From positions 44,300 to 108,299 of the forward strand of contig NVTY02000035.1 in the NCBI GenBank assembly GCA_002401765.2: a stretch of DNA of 64,000 nucleotides, in the 5' to 3' direction. This DNA comes from Thiotrichaceae bacterium (GTDB lineage Bacteria > Pseudomonadota > Gammaproteobacteria > SZUA-140). Below, piece by piece: positions 42,951-54,979 of the stretch; position 1 is the first letter of the stretch; each line of letters starts with the position of its first letter. The notes under the pieces are model-generated. The model searched no databases. It saw only the letters and a program-made list of their open reading frames with translations, and was not told where the DNA came from. The position numbers were made by a program, and so were the translations under genes.

Positions 42951-44060
42951 ATGAAATTCACTATCCAACGCGAATCATTAATTAGGCCTCTTCAGATAGT
43001 AAGTGGTGTGGTTGAACGACGACAGACATTGCCGATCCTTTCAAACATTCTGGTCAAAATTGAAGATAGTCGATTACATATGACAGCCACTGACTTAGAA
43101 GTTGAGATGTCGATACAACTTAATCTAGTTGATCAGAAGAAAGGTGAGCCGGGAGAGATCACAATACCGGCACGTAAATTCATGGATATCTGCAAGGCAT
43201 TGCCGGATGGTGTTGATATCAATCTGACGATTGACGGTGACCGTGCCATTGTCAGAGCCGGTAAAAGTCGCTTTGTACTATCAACATTACCCCCTGATGA
43301 TTTCCCAGGCATTGACGCTAATAAAGATATTCTTGAATTTTCAATGCCACAAATTGAGCTCAAACAAGCCATTGAACGAACCCAATTTGCAATGGCACAC
43401 CAAGATGTCCGTTATTACCTAAACGGCATGTTGTTGGAAATTAGCTCTAATGCATTAAGATTGGTTGCCACAGATGGCCATCGCCTGGCTCTCTGCGATC
43501 ACTCATTTGAATCGCCTCAAAATGAAAGCCAACAAGTCATTGTGCCCAGAAAGGGAGTAATGGAAATTGCTCGTTTACTGGAAGATACTGATTCAATAGC
43601 AAAAATTCAGATGGGGTCAAATTATATTCGTGTTACGACCGATGGTGTTACCTTCACTTCAAAACTGATCGATGGTCGTTTTCCCGATTATCAAAATGTA
43701 TTACCTGAGGGCGGAGATAAGATTGTAATCTGTAATAAAAGCGAATTAAAACAGGCCCTTAGTCGGGTTTCGATTCTCTCTAACGAAAAATACAGGGGCG
43801 TAAGACTTCAATTTAGCAATGGCTTACTGCGTATATTTGCCCATAACCCTGAACAGGAAGAAGCTGAAGAAGAGGTCGTTGTTGAGTACAGTGGCGCTAA
43901 TCTAGAAATAGGATTCAACGTGACTTATTTGATGGATGCTGTTTCTGCTTGTACCACCGAAAATGTTTCACTTTCACTTTCTGACGCTAATAGCTGTTGC
44001 ATGATTCAACCGCAAAGTGATAGTGGTTGTAAATATGTTGTTATGCCAATGAGACTGTAG
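42951..44060 (+). CDS. dnaN: DNA polymerase III beta sliding clamp
   Basis: The 369-residue ring-forming processivity factor. Typical clamp sequence: MKFTIQRESLIRPLQIVSGV VERRQTLPILSNILVK, LRLVATDGHRLALCDHSFES, TSKLIDGRFPDYQNVLP, and C-terminal YVVMPMRL. No deviation was seen. Confidence 0.97.
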   Translation: MKFTIQRESLIRPLQIVSGVVERRQTLPILSNILVKIEDSRLHMTATDLEVEMSIQLNLVDQKKGEPGEITIPARKFMDICKALPDGVDINLTIDGDRAIVRAGKSRFVLSTLPPDDFPGIDANKDILEFSMPQIELKQAIERTQFAMAHQDVRYYLNGMLLEISSNALRLVATDGHRLALCDHSFESPQNESQQVIVPRKGVMEIARLLEDTDSIAKIQMGSNYIRVTTDGVTFTSKLIDGRFPDYQNVLPEGGDKIVICNKSELKQALSRVSILSNEKYRGVRLQFSNGLLRIFAHNPEQEEAEEEVVVEYSGANLEIGFNVTYLMDAVSACTTENVSLSLSDANSCCMIQPQSDSGCKYVVMPMRL

Positions 44061-44093
44061 TCGGCCATTACTTGGAAAAGGCCTTAGTCTGTA

Positions 44094-45176
44094 ATGTGGC
44101 TTGATCGCCTCAATATTCGTAATGTTCGAAATTTAGCAGAAGTTTCTCTTAAACTATCGCCTAAATTCAATATCATTAGTGGTGCGAATGGCAGTGGCAA
44201 AACAAGCCTACTAGAATCAATCTACCTACTATCGTGCGGAAAATCATTTCGTACACACCGATTTTCAAATATAGCCACTCAAAATGAGAACTGGATGGGG
44301 GTCTATGCTAAATTATCGGGCAATAATGTTCGCTCCATCCCCATTGGTTTGGAATATCGTGATCGGAAAAATATAATCAAAGTCAATGGGGAGCGCCTAA
44401 AAAAAGCATCTGAATTGGCAGCCTTCCTACCTGTAGTGGTGATCCATCAAGAAAGTCAGCGTGTATTTACTCAGAGCCCTAAATATAGACGTGCATTTTT
44501 AGATTGGGGCGTGTTTCACGTGGAACAGTGTTTCCTAAGTACTTGGAAACACTTTAATCGTTCGCTAAAGCAGCGCAATGCGCTGTTATCACGCCGTGGC
44601 CAGTTGAGTTCAATCGATCACTGGAATATCGAACTAAGCGAAAATGCAAATTTGATTGATGCTCATCGACGCCACTACCTTGATAAATTTATCTTATTAT
44701 TTAATCACTTCGTGAATAAGTTATTAGTAATTGATGGAGAGATTAGTGTTGATTATCGGCGAGGCTGGTCTGAGAAGGAGGATTATCTAAATTTACTACA
44801 AACATCACTGGAAAAAGACCGTGTCATGGGATATACGCAACGAGGGCCACACCGTGCCGATATCTCATTTAAAATTAATGGTGTTCCATTGCATGAGTAT
44901 GTTTCACGTGGACAACAAAAATTATTGGTATGTGCGCTATACATTGCTCAAGCCGCTCTTTATTCACAGATAGCGGGCCGAGGTTCTATTTTCTTAATTG
45001 ATGATCTGACAGCAGAACTGGACGCCAAGCACGTTGAAACGCTTTTATCAGTTTTAGATGAATTAGATACACAGGTTTTCGTTACAACGCCAGATCTTAC
45101 GTTGTTAGATAGGGCGGATTTACTAGAATCTAGGACGTTTCACGTGGAACGTGGCGTGATCTCAGAGGTGTTATAA
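44094..45176 (+). CDS. recF: DNA recombination and repair protein RecF
   Basis: ABC-type ATPase that helps load RecA at gaps, 360 residues. Walker A SGANGSGKTSLLESIYLLSC, the signature-like VSRGQQKLLVCALYIAQAAL, and Walker B SIFLIDDLTAELD are present. Three short stretches, GVFHVEQC, EYVSRGQQ and RTFHVERG, are encoded by parS or parS-like sites (see those entries), so the coding sequence is under double selection. Confidence 0.95.
   Translation: MWLDRLNIRNVRNLAEVSLKLSPKFNIISGANGSGKTSLLESIYLLSCGKSFRTHRFSNIATQNENWMGVYAKLSGNNVRSIPIGLEYRDRKNIIKVNGERLKKASELAAFLPVVVIHQESQRVFTQSPKYRRAFLDWGVFHVEQCFLSTWKHFNRSLKQRNALLSRRGQLSSIDHWNIELSENANLIDAHRRHYLDKFILLFNHFVNKLLVIDGEISVDYRRGWSEKEDYLNLLQTSLEKDRVMGYTQRGPHRADISFKINGVPLHEYVSRGQQKLLVCALYIAQAALYSQIAGRGSIFLIDDLTAELDAKHVETLLSVLDELDTQVFVTTPDLTLLDRADLLESRTFHVERGVISEVL
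44512..44527. promoter_or_regulatory. parS site (perfect 16-mer) inside recF
   Basis: TGTTTCACGTGGAACA is identical to a known form of the chromosomal ParB-binding parS 16-mer (the reverse complement of TGTTCCACGTGAAACA). It encodes part of WGVFHVEQC in recF. Confidence 0.85.
44900..44915. promoter_or_regulatory. parS-like site inside recF (imperfect)
   Basis: TGTTTCACGTGGACAA keeps the first 13 bases of the parS form above and differs at three of the last positions. Binding would be weaker. The bases encode the conserved YVSRGQQ, so similarity may be partly due to protein constraint. Confidence 0.45.
45136..45151. promoter_or_regulatory. parS site (core 14-mer) near the end of recF
   Basis: CGTTTCACGTGGAACG retains the whole inner 14 bases GTTTCACGTGGAAC of the perfect site at 44512 and differs only at the outer two. 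It encodes RTFHVERG. Confidence 0.7.
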
Positions 45177-45194
45177 TGATTTTTTTTTGGATGA

Positions 45195-47621
<2,427 letters not shown>

Positions 47622-47666
47622 CGCTGATTTTTCATGCGCTTTAACTTTTCCTGAAGCATAAATCAG

Positions 47667-47714
47667 CAGGTGGGTGCCGCGAGTACATTAACGTCTACTC
47701 GCTGCACCCACCTG
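47667..47714. terminator. Long hairpin between convergent gyrB and the HDOD-GAF gene
   Basis: Outer arms CAGGTGGGTGC (47667-47677) and GCACCCACCTG (47704-47714) are perfect; inner arms GCGAGTA and TACTCGC are perfect, with one mismatch between, giving a 19-position stem and a 10-nt loop. No T-run is adjacent, so it may be a bidirectional transcript barrier rather than a classic intrinsic terminator. It overlaps the last codons of the minus-strand gene. Confidence 0.55.
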
Positions 47715-49411
47715 GATTGCAAGCCTTGCTTGCGCCACAAACTGGATGAAACCTCGGTATTGTTCAGCAGAGATTGGCTGGTGGCTGACGCCGTTATCGG
47801 CATAAATGAAGCCAATCGCCTTTGATCCAAGGCGTAATGACGCAATAATCAATGAGTTAGCACCACATTTTTCTAGAAAGTCTTCCCGGGTCACTTGTCG
47901 CCAGCCCGCTTCCGAAATATCCTCGATTAATAGCTCGCTACCTTCCATTAATACCTTTGAAAAAATATCGTGCTCTTCATTTATCGGGAAATTGAAGTAG
48001 TCTTGTAATAGTGATGATCGTTCACCCAATACCAGGCGCGCAGAATAATGGCTACGATCAGGGCTGATGAGTGACAGCATTGCCCGCTCGAAACCAACCC
48101 CTTTGACAATCCCTTCCAGGGATTTTTTAAATACCTGTTGCAGACTCGCCTGATTTGAAATTAAAAAAGTGATTTCCTGAAGGATAAGCAACTGTGTATC
48201 AAAGCGGGTATCGTTGCCTATGTTTTGTATTTTTGGTTGGCTATCGAGTGCTTTTACAATCGATTTGTTCAGGGGTGACCCTTTAGCGCTGCTAGAAGGT
48301 GTGTTTTCATCCGATTGTAGCGGAGGTTTTTCAGAATCATGGCGATTAAGGGCTAAATTATTAGGTGTTGCATTGCTAGAAGCTGCCTCAGCAGATTGTT
48401 TAGCGGTGGGAATAGCGGATGTATTAGCCGGCGTTTCTGGTATTTCATTACTGGCAAAAAAGGCGAGATTTGAAGCGATTCTATCTCGTTTTTCGTCGCC
48501 AGTATCCTCCCCTCCACAGCGGGCATTAATGTCTCTTGTTGTAGGCCATATTCAGTGGCCAGCTCACAGGAGACCTTAAATGATTCCATTAAGCTATTTT
48601 CAATGGTTGATGGTGGCAGGGCGGCTGTTTTAGAGAGGGTTCCAAGTAGATCGTTGAGTGATATTTCAGATGTTGAATCAGGGCTGCGCAGCATCTTGAC
48701 CACTGAACTGGCAAGTGAAGAGAGGGCCTTGTTCATTTGAACACTGCTTTTTGTACTCTCTTTTTCGGGGTTAAATGGCTCCATGGTAGTAACGATACTT
48801 GACGGAAACTCCCAGTTTCTAGCGAGAATTTGACCAACTTCTTTGATGGACCCTCCAAGCACCTCTTTTTCGATCTCTTTTTGCGATATTTTATGGTTGA
48901 TGCGCATCTCTTGCATTAAGGTAAATTTTTCGGGTAAAAAGTAGGCAATAACAATCTCACCAAGGTTATGGAGTAATGCGCATGTGTAGGCCTCTTCAAC
49001 ATCTTTAAGCCCAGCCTTAGAGGCAATTTCGCGCACAAAGCCAGCGGTTAGATAGGCATTAACAAGCATCTTGTTCATTTCGATGGAGGGGTGTTCATGC
49101 TGAAAACTATCAATCAACTTCATCGTAAGACATTGATTTTTCACGGTATTAAACCCAAGGATGACCACTGCACGTGAAATAACACTGATTTTACCTTTGC
49201 CTCGATTGTAATAAGAGGAGTTGGCGAGGCGTAAAAGCTTAGCAGTTAAATTAACATCTTTAGTTGCCTCTTTAGAGAGGCTCATGGCGGTCGCCTCTTC
49301 GCTTGAACTGATTTGCCGAATACGATTAACACTCGCACTAAAGACAGGAAGGTCTCCATTCTTTTCAATACGTTGCATGATTTCTGCGATTATTTTATCT
49401 AAATCATCCAT
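47688..49411 (-). pseudogene. HDOD-GAF signalling protein, split by one frameshift
   Basis: The first part (ATG at 49411; MDDLDKIIAEIMQRIEKNGD) is an HDOD domain: LLRLANSSYYNRGKGKISVI, SRAVVILGFNTVKNQCLTMK, ALLHNLGEIVIAYFLPEKF. The frame then changes near 48509-48512, a run of four G on the coding strand in GTGGAGGGGAGGATACTGG. In the shifted frame a Ser/Asn/Pro-rich linker (GDEKRDRIASNLAFFASNEI ... SDENTPSSSAKGSPLNKSIV) leads without a stop into a GAF domain ending at 47688 (LILQEITFLISNQASLQQVF ... ERAMLSLISPDRSHYSARLV). A one-base indel in the G-run would restore a protein of about 574 residues. This could be a true recent mutation, a phase-variable tract or an assembly error. Left as is, a separate GAF protein could start at an internal ATG (48191). 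Confidence 0.75.
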
Positions 49412-49575
49412 GATTGAGCGCGCGTGATTGAGTTGCGGGTGGAATAACTATAGATCGTGCATAAAAAGAGTTACTTTAAAGTTTATTTAAGGATAGGGGT
49501 AACATAACTTGACCGTTGCCACGCATCCACTTAAGCTTCGTTTTTTGTGTCAGTTTACTTTGGGGGAGAGGGGAT

Positions 49576-50193
49576 ATGACAGCAGCACTCGTGGCAATTT
49601 TTTGCCTGATACTGGGCGTAGTATGCGGCCTACTTTTTGGCAGAGCAACCAATGCTCCGCTTCAGGAAACTCAGAAATTAAAAGATTCACTGAATCAGGT
49701 TCAGTCTGAATTTGACATATACAAGGCTGAAGTCACTCAGCACTTTACTAAAACGGCAGAGCTTGTGAACTCGATGACAGATAACTATCGTAATGTTCAT
49801 ACACACCTTGCCGGTGGTGCGCAGACCCTTTGTACCGGGGCTCTTCAGTTAGAGTCAATGAATGATAAAGATGCGTTGGAAGCAAAGGCTGAAGAAGTAA
49901 TAGAGTCAGCAACAGAAGAGGTGCCGAGCAGCTCTGAAGCGGCTGCAAATGATGACTCATCAACGCCAGCCGTTGAAGCAGCCGATGAAAAAACAGCGGA
50001 CAATGCTGATACAACAACAATAGAAGCAGCAACGACTGAAACGGAAGTTGAGCAGATAAAAGTCGATGTGGGCACGGTTGCCGCCGCAGAAGAAAAGGCA
50101 GCGGTTAACACAAAGACTGAAGAGGCCGTTCCAGAAGAGCTAGTGGCTGATGCGGCTGCAGAGAAAAATAAGGGTGAGAATCGCGTACACTGA
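49576..50193 (+). CDS. zapG: ZapG/YhcB-type DUF1043 inner-membrane protein
   Basis: A 205-residue protein. The start is the ATG at 49576, with GGGGAGAGGGG upstream. An N-terminal TM helix (ALVAIFCLILGVVCGLLFGR) precedes a coiled coil with the family signature FDIYKAEVTQHFTKTAELVN and TDNYRNVHTHLAGGAQTLC. The C-terminal half is a low-complexity Glu/Ala-rich tail. Family members link envelope growth and division. Confidence 0.85.
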   Translation: MTAALVAIFCLILGVVCGLLFGRATNAPLQETQKLKDSLNQVQSEFDIYKAEVTQHFTKTAELVNSMTDNYRNVHTHLAGGAQTLCTGALQLESMNDKDALEAKAEEVIESATEEVPSSSEAAANDDSSTPAVEAADEKTADNADTTTIEAATTETEVEQIKVDVGTVAAAEEKAAVNTKTEEAVPEELVADAAAEKNKGENRVH

Positions 50194-50217
50194 TTATTCA
50201 TCTAAAACCAGCTGATG

Positions 50218-50246
50218 TAAAAAGGAGACCTATGGGTCTCCTTTTT
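50218..50246. terminator. Bidirectional terminator between zapG and folA
   Basis: AAAAGGAGACC-TAT-GGGTCTCCTTTTTT gives a GGAGACC/GGTCTCC stem with A-run on one side and T-run on the other. It serves zapG on the plus strand and folA on the minus strand. Confidence 0.88.
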
Positions 50247-50731
50247 TATGGCTGACGTTCTAGTGTGAGGAAGCTATACGGGTAGGTATTTTTTTCATCG
50301 GGTTCACAATCTAAACGATCTATCTCTTTCCAGATTGTGTTATCCAACGCAATAAAATGGGCATTCCCTTCAAATTCATGATGGATGATGGTGAGATAGA
50401 TACGCTGAGCAATGGGCAATGCCTGTTGATAAAAAGAGGCACCACCGATCACCATCACTTCGGCATCGTCTTCTGTTTGAGCCAGTGCTTCATCAATGCT
50501 GTTTACAACAATACAACCATCAGCAGAATATGAACGGTTATTAGTGATAATAATATTCTTTCTACCCGGTAGTGGGCGGCCGATTGATTCATAGGTCTTT
50601 CGCCCCATTAAGATAGGCTTGCCCATCGTGACCGCTTTAAAGTGTTTGAAATCAGCGGGTAGGTGCCACGGTAATGTATTGTTGATACCGATTACACGAT
50701 TGGATGCCATTGCTGCAATCAATGAAATCAT
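50246..50731 (-). CDS. folA: Dihydrofolate reductase
   Basis: Reduces dihydrofolate to tetrahydrofolate with NADPH, 161 residues. Signature: MISLIAAMASNRVIGINNTL PWHLPADFKHFKAVTMGKPI, GRKTYESIGRPLPGRKNIII, VMVIGGASFYQQALP. It follows thyA by 5 bp, which is logical because ThyA makes dihydrofolate. Confidence 0.95.
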   Translation of the reverse strand: MISLIAAMASNRVIGINNTLPWHLPADFKHFKAVTMGKPILMGRKTYESIGRPLPGRKNIIITNNRSYSADGCIVVNSIDEALAQTEDDAEVMVIGGASFYQQALPIAQRIYLTIIHHEFEGNAHFIALDNTIWKEIDRLDCEPDEKNTYPYSFLTLERQP

Positions 50732-50736
50732 ATCGA

Positions 50737-51531
50737 TTAAACCGCAATAGGTGCTTTTATATGAGGGTGTGATTCATAGCCTGAAAGTTCAAAATCTTCA
50801 AATGTAAAATCAAAAATAGACGCTATTTCAGGGTTAATGATCATTGTTGGCAAAGGAAAAGGTGTTCTCGTTAACTGTAGATCAGCCTGCTCGAAATGGT
50901 TCGAATAGATATGGGCGTCCCCCAGTGTGTGGATAAACTCACCTACTTTTAATCCTGTTACCTGCGCAATCATCATCGTTAACATCGCGTATGATGCAAT
51001 GTTAAAAGGGACACCCAGAAAGATATCCGCGCTGCGTTGGTATAGTTGACAGGAGAGCCTGCCATCGGCAACATAAAACTGGAAAAAAGCATGGCAGGGT
51101 GGTAGCGCCATGTTTTCAATCTCAGCGACGTTCCAGGCAGAGACAATTAGCCGACGTGAATCAGGATTGATTTTGATCTGTTCAATCAAGTTTGAGATTT
51201 GGTCAATCTTTTCACCACTCGGCGTTGGCCATGAGCGCCACTGTGAACCATAGACAGGGCCAAGGTTGCCCTCTTCATCTGCCCATTTGTCCCAGATCTT
51301 AACGCCATTATCTTTAAGGTATTTGATATTGGTGTCGCCAGAGAGAAACCATAGCAGTTCATGGATGATACTGCGCAGGTGACATTTTTTGGTGGTCACC
51401 AGCGGAAAGCCTTGATTTAGATCAAAGCGCATCTGATAACCAAACACACTTTTGGTACCGGTTCCAGTGCGGTCATCTTTATCGGTACCATTTTTTTTGA
51501 CATGTTGTAACAGGTCTAAATATTGCTGCAC
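50737..51531 (-). CDS. thyA: Thymidylate synthase
   Basis: Converts dUMP to dTMP with methylene-tetrahydrofolate, 264 residues, the E. coli ThyA length. Catalytic Cys in [33 protein letters not shown] and [12 protein letters not shown] are the dUMP-binding elements; ends PHIKAPIAV. Second in the run lgt-thyA-folA. Confidence 0.97.
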   Translation of the reverse strand: MQQYLDLLQHVKKNGTDKDDRTGTGTKSVFGYQMRFDLNQGFPLVTTKKCHLRSIIHELLWFLSGDTNIKYLKDNGVKIWDKWADEEGNLGPVYGSQWRSWPTPSGEKIDQISNLIEQIKINPDSRRLIVSAWNVAEIENMALPPCHAFFQFYVADGRLSCQLYQRSADIFLGVPFNIASYAMLTMMIAQVTGLKVGEFIHTLGDAHIYSNHFEQADLQLTRTPFPLPTMIINPEIASIFDFTFEDFELSGYESHPHIKAPIAV

Positions 51532-51575
51532 GGTGTGCCCCCTAGGGTATGAAATTAAATTCCCATTACGTATAT

Positions 51576-52358
51576 TTATTTATCAGATTTTTTATATGCC
51601 CACACGAGCAGGCCAATACCACCGGGGATCATGGGTGCCGATAGTAACTGCCCCATCGTGAGCCACTCAAATGCAAGAAAGCCAATATGCTGGTCCGGTG
51701 TTCTAAAAAATTCGACGAAGGAGCGAAAGAGACCGTAAAACAGCAGGAACATGCCAGAAACCGCCATGGTTGGGCGTGGTTTTCTTGAATAGATCCATAA
51801 GATGGCAAATAGCACTAGCCCTTCAAGCAAGGCCTCATAAAGTTGTGAAGGGTGACGTGCAGCCAAGCCTTCGCGTGGAGCCATCGCCCATGGAACATCA
51901 GAGACACGCCCCCACAGCTCACCATTGATGAAGTTACCGATACGGCCAGCACAAAGACCAAGCGGCACCAGTGGCATAATAAAATCAGTCACCTTAAAAA
52001 AAGCGGTATTGGTTTTCCGTGCAAACAGTAACATGGCGACTAATACGCCCAGTAGCCCGCCATGGAATGACATCCCACCTTGCCACACATAAAAAATGGT
52101 AATGGGGTCTTCAAGGCGATTACTGAGGTCGTAAAAAAGAATATAGCCAAGACGGCCACCCGCGACCACGCCAATGGCACCGTAGAAAATCAGGTCACTA
52201 ATCTGTTCCGGCGTAAATAACGCGGCTGGTTTTCGCGCCCGCAGTGAGCCAAGCCACCATGCCGATGCAAATGCGGCCAGGTACATCAAGCCGTACCAGT
52301 GAATTTTTACGGCACCGAGATCAAGCGCAACAGGGTCAATATTGGGGTGGATCAACAC
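51576..52358 (-). CDS. lgt: Phosphatidylglycerol-prolipoprotein diacylglyceryl transferase
   Basis: First enzyme of lipoprotein maturation, in the inner membrane, 260 residues, about seven TM segments. Signature [18 protein letters not shown] with the essential Arg and Asn; [18 protein letters not shown] and [13 protein letters not shown] are also conserved. It lies 44 bp upstream of thyA. Confidence 0.96.
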   Translation of the reverse strand: MLIHPNIDPVALDLGAVKIHWYGLMYLAAFASAWWLGSLRARKPAALFTPEQISDLIFYGAIGVVAGGRLGYILFYDLSNRLEDPITIFYVWQGGMSFHGGLLGVLVAMLLFARKTNTAFFKVTDFIMPLVPLGLCAGRIGNFINGELWGRVSDVPWAMAPREGLAARHPSQLYEALLEGLVLFAILWIYSRKPRPTMAVSGMFLLFYGLFRSFVEFFRTPDQHIGFLAFEWLTMGQLLSAPMIPGGIGLLVWAYKKSDK

Positions 52359-52371
52359 GTGCTTGTTTTCC

Positions 52372-52557
52372 CTATATGATTGATTTATGTGATTTTTTTA
52401 ATAGGCGATAGTGGAAAATATCGGGCCCATAAAAAAGTAGTATAACGGTAGATGTGAGCCAGTGAAAGGCGGCAATATAGGCTATCCCTTTATTTTCCGG
52501 GCAGAAACCGGGATAATACCTCACCACAAAAATTTCTTGGCCTTCAGTTTTAATCAT
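52372..52557 (-). CDS. Possible small membrane-associated protein upstream of lgt
   Basis: A frame of about 61 residues ([40 protein letters not shown] ...) with one short hydrophobic stretch and a basic tail ([11 protein letters not shown]). It ends 13 bp before lgt and is divergent from fbp. No clear ribosome-binding site. It may be a real small protein or just the fbp-lgt promoter region. Confidence 0.35.
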   Translation of the reverse strand: MIKTEGQEIFVVRYYPGFCPENKGIAYIAAFHWLTSTVILLFYGPDIFHYRLLKKSHKSII

Positions 52558-52576
52558 ATATTTAAGGAATAACGTT

Positions 52577-53581
52577 ATGCACAATGGTGTATCCGTAACT
52601 CAGTTCATCATCGAAGAACAGCGTCGTATACCCGGCGCAACGGGCGATTTCACATCGCTACTTAACGATGTTATATCTGCCTGTAAAGTTATCTCAAACT
52701 TGGTAGAAAAAGGTGCCATCAATGGCATGTCAGGTTCAGCTGAATCTGAAAACATCCAGGGTGAAACTCAGAAGAAACTCGACATCATTACCAACGAAGT
52801 TTTCATCAAATCAAACGAATGGGCCGGCCACCTGGCAGCCATGGCGTCTGAAGAAGAAGACGACATCTACCCCATTCCTGCACAATATCCTAAAGGCAGA
52901 TACTTGATGTCTTTCGATCCATTGGATGGATCTTCAAACATCGACGTCAACATCTCTGTGGGAACAATCTTCTCAATCACTAAATGCCCAGAGGGTATCG
53001 AAAATCCAACTAAAGAAGATTTCTTAATTCCAGGAACAGAGCAAATCTGTGCCGGTTACGCACTGTACGGCCCATCTACCATGCTGGTTTTAACAACCGG
53101 TAACGGTGTAAATGGTTTTACGTTGGATCGCAACATTGGTGAGTTTATCCTGACCCATCCAAACATGACGATTCCTGAAGACACACGTGAATTTGCAATC
53201 AACTCATCTAACCAACGTTTCTGGGAAGCACCTGTTAAGAAATACGTTGACGAGTGCATGCAGGGTACGGAAGGCCCACGTGGCGAAAATTTCAACATGC
53301 GTTGGGTTGCCTCAATGGTCGCTGAAGTGCATCGTATCCTGGTTCGTGGCGGCATCTTCATGTATCCAAAAGATACAAAAGACCCGACTAAAGCAGGCAA
53401 ACTGCGCATCATGTACGAAGCAAATCCAATGTCTATGATCGTAGAGCAAGCGGGTGGCGTGTCTCACACGGGTTACGAGCGCATCATGGAAATCAAGCCC
53501 AATGACATTCACCAACGTGTGCCTGTTATTCTGGGCTCTAAGAACGAAGTTGAACGCGTTATTGGTTATCACAACAACTAG
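52577..53581 (+). CDS. fbp: Class I fructose-1,6-bisphosphatase
   Basis: Gluconeogenic and Calvin-cycle phosphatase, 334 residues. Signature [20 protein letters not shown] (metal-binding D-P-L-D-G-S-S), [41 protein letters not shown] good SD-like AAGGAATAACGTT precedes the ATG. It is monocistronic with its own terminator. Confidence 0.96.
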   Translation: MHNGVSVTQFIIEEQRRIPGATGDFTSLLNDVISACKVISNLVEKGAINGMSGSAESENIQGETQKKLDIITNEVFIKSNEWAGHLAAMASEEEDDIYPIPAQYPKGRYLMSFDPLDGSSNIDVNISVGTIFSITKCPEGIENPTKEDFLIPGTEQICAGYALYGPSTMLVLTTGNGVNGFTLDRNIGEFILTHPNMTIPEDTREFAINSSNQRFWEAPVKKYVDECMQGTEGPRGENFNMRWVASMVAEVHRILVRGGIFMYPKDTKDPTKAGKLRIMYEANPMSMIVEQAGGVSHTGYERIMEIKPNDIHQRVPVILGSKNEVERVIGYHNN

Positions 53582-53611
53582 TCAACTTTGTTTGACTGAG
53601 TGTTCAAAAGG

Positions 53612-53636
53612 TCCCCGCCATTGCGGGGATTTTTTT
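53612..53636 (+). terminator. Intrinsic terminator of fbp
   Basis: TCCCCGC-CATT-GCGGGGA with seven T residues directly after. Confidence 0.93.
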
Positions 53637-53664
53637 ATCTGCAATAGCGGGATAACAGGTTTCT

Positions 53665-54012
53665 TTACCCAGATAATTTTTCAGAACAGGCAACGCAGTA
53701 CTCACTCTCTGGCACTAGCATCAAACGTGCAAAAGGGATCTCAACCAGACACTCGTCGCACTCATTGTATTCGGCATGGTCTATTGTCGGCAGGGTTTGG
53801 GTGAGTTTTGCGAGTCGAATCCTTACTGCATTAAGTGCTGTTTGATTGGCGCTTCTGGTATTGATGGCATCCATTCGGCTTAGGCGACCGATGGCATTAT
53901 CGGGTGCGATGGCTTGGGTCATTGCCTCAAGCCCAGGAATATCTTCCTGCAGTTGAGCAATATCAGATTCGATCTTTGTTTTTAGCTGGGAGATTTGTGT
54001 TGTGGTTAACAC
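53665..54012 (-). CDS. Small DksA/TraR-type zinc-finger protein
   Basis: A 115-residue protein with N-terminal coiled coil (TTTQISQLKTKIESDIAQLQ) and the C4 zinc finger CDECLVEIPFARLMLVPESE followed by YCVAC, in the DksA/TraR family. DksA-like proteins insert the coiled coil into the RNA polymerase secondary channel. The coiled coil here is shorter than in DksA and the tip (PDNAIGRLSRMDA) has the DxxDxA-like acidic/Ala pattern only in altered form. Confidence 0.8.
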   Translation of the reverse strand: MLTTTQISQLKTKIESDIAQLQEDIPGLEAMTQAIAPDNAIGRLSRMDAINTRSANQTALNAVRIRLAKLTQTLPTIDHAEYNECDECLVEIPFARLMLVPESEYCVACSEKLSG

Positions 54013-54080
54013 AGAAAGAAAAAGGTGGTTGCTTCATTGCCAATGGCTAACGAAGCAGGCCACCTTCTCTTTTGTCACGA

Positions 54081-54569
54081 TTAATCGCGGAAGTTTTCAT
54101 ACTGCAGTGGCAGTTCCAGGTCAGATTCACGGAAAAGCGCGATGGCCTGTTGCAGGTCATCACGTTTCTTGCCGGTAATACGCACCTTTTCACCCTGAAT
54201 CGCAGCCTGCACTTTAAGCTTGGATTCTTTGGTCAGTTTTACCAGCTTCTTGGCGAATACCGCATCAAGCCCCTGTTGTAGATTGAGTGCCTGATGAACC
54301 TCTTTGCCCTGAGTAATCGCGTTATCCGCCTTAAGGCAGGCCAAATCAACACCACGTTTTGAAAGCTTATGGTGCAGGATGCTGGTCATCTGCTGTAGCT
54401 GAAAAGCACTCTCAGCATGCATCATGATGACCGAATCTTTTTCCTTTAGCTCAAAGCGCGCGTTGCTGCCTTTGAAGTCAAAGCGAGTACCGACTTCTTT
54501 ATTGGCCTGGGCAACTGCATTGTTGACCTCATGCAGATCAACCTCTGAGACGACATCAAATGATGGCAT
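54081..54569 (-). CDS. yajQ: YajQ-family nucleotide-binding protein
   Basis: A 162-residue protein of UPF0234 (MPSFDVVSEVDLHEVNNAVA QANKEVGTRFDFKGSNARFE, ending EFRESDLELPLQYENFRD-like). Some members bind c-di-GMP; relevant given the c-di-GMP enzymes in the window, but not shown for this one. Confidence 0.93.
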   Translation of the reverse strand: MPSFDVVSEVDLHEVNNAVAQANKEVGTRFDFKGSNARFELKEKDSVIMMHAESAFQLQQMTSILHHKLSKRGVDLACLKADNAITQGKEVHQALNLQQGLDAVFAKKLVKLTKESKLKVQAAIQGEKVRITGKKRDDLQQAIALFRESDLELPLQYENFRD

Positions 54570-54592
54570 ATGAATCGTTCCTGTATCGCGGC

Positions 54593-54979
54593 TTAATCTG
54601 AAGCTAGATCACGATCCATTACCGTTTTACGACGATCTTTCTGTGCGTTCGCAATCGCTTCATCACATAGTTTGGCAATGATGCCAGAGAGTGCTGGCAC
54701 AACATTTCCCGCAGTGCTCATGCCGTCAGACTTTTCTTTGATATAAGCCTTAAGCTTAGAGGTGACTATCAATGCATCGTGAGTACCGGTATCACTGTTG
54801 AAATCACGATCCATCACCGTTTTACGACGGTCTTTAGTAGTGTTCTCAATAGCAGCATCACAACGGGCGCGAATGAGATCTGAAAGCGCTGGCGCGAAGT
54901 TACCCGCAGTGCTCATGCCATCAGATTTTTCTTTGATGTAGCCTTTGATTTTAGAGATTACTACCAGTGTTTCACTCAT
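54593..54979 (-). CDS. Tandem histone-fold-like protein
   Basis: A 128-residue protein made of two near-identical repeats of about 60 residues: VVISKIKGYIKEKSDGMSTA through DRRKTVMDRDFNSD (about 4-63), and IVTSKLKAYIKEKSDGMSTA through DRRKTVMDRDLASD (about 70-128). Each repeat reads as short helix, loop, long helix (about 25 residues), then R-K-T-V-x-x-x-D, which is the L2 loop hallmark of archaeal and bacterial histone folds; helix 3 is very short or absent, as in the small bacterial histones. A good GGAG lies nine bases before the ATG. If correct, one chain would form an intramolecular histone pair. DNA binding is inference; other helical-hairpin folds are possible. Confidence 0.65.
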   Translation of the reverse strand: MSETLVVISKIKGYIKEKSDGMSTAGNFAPALSDLIRARCDAAIENTTKDRRKTVMDRDFNSDTGTHDALIVTSKLKAYIKEKSDGMSTAGNVVPALSGIIAKLCDEAIANAQKDRRKTVMDRDLASD

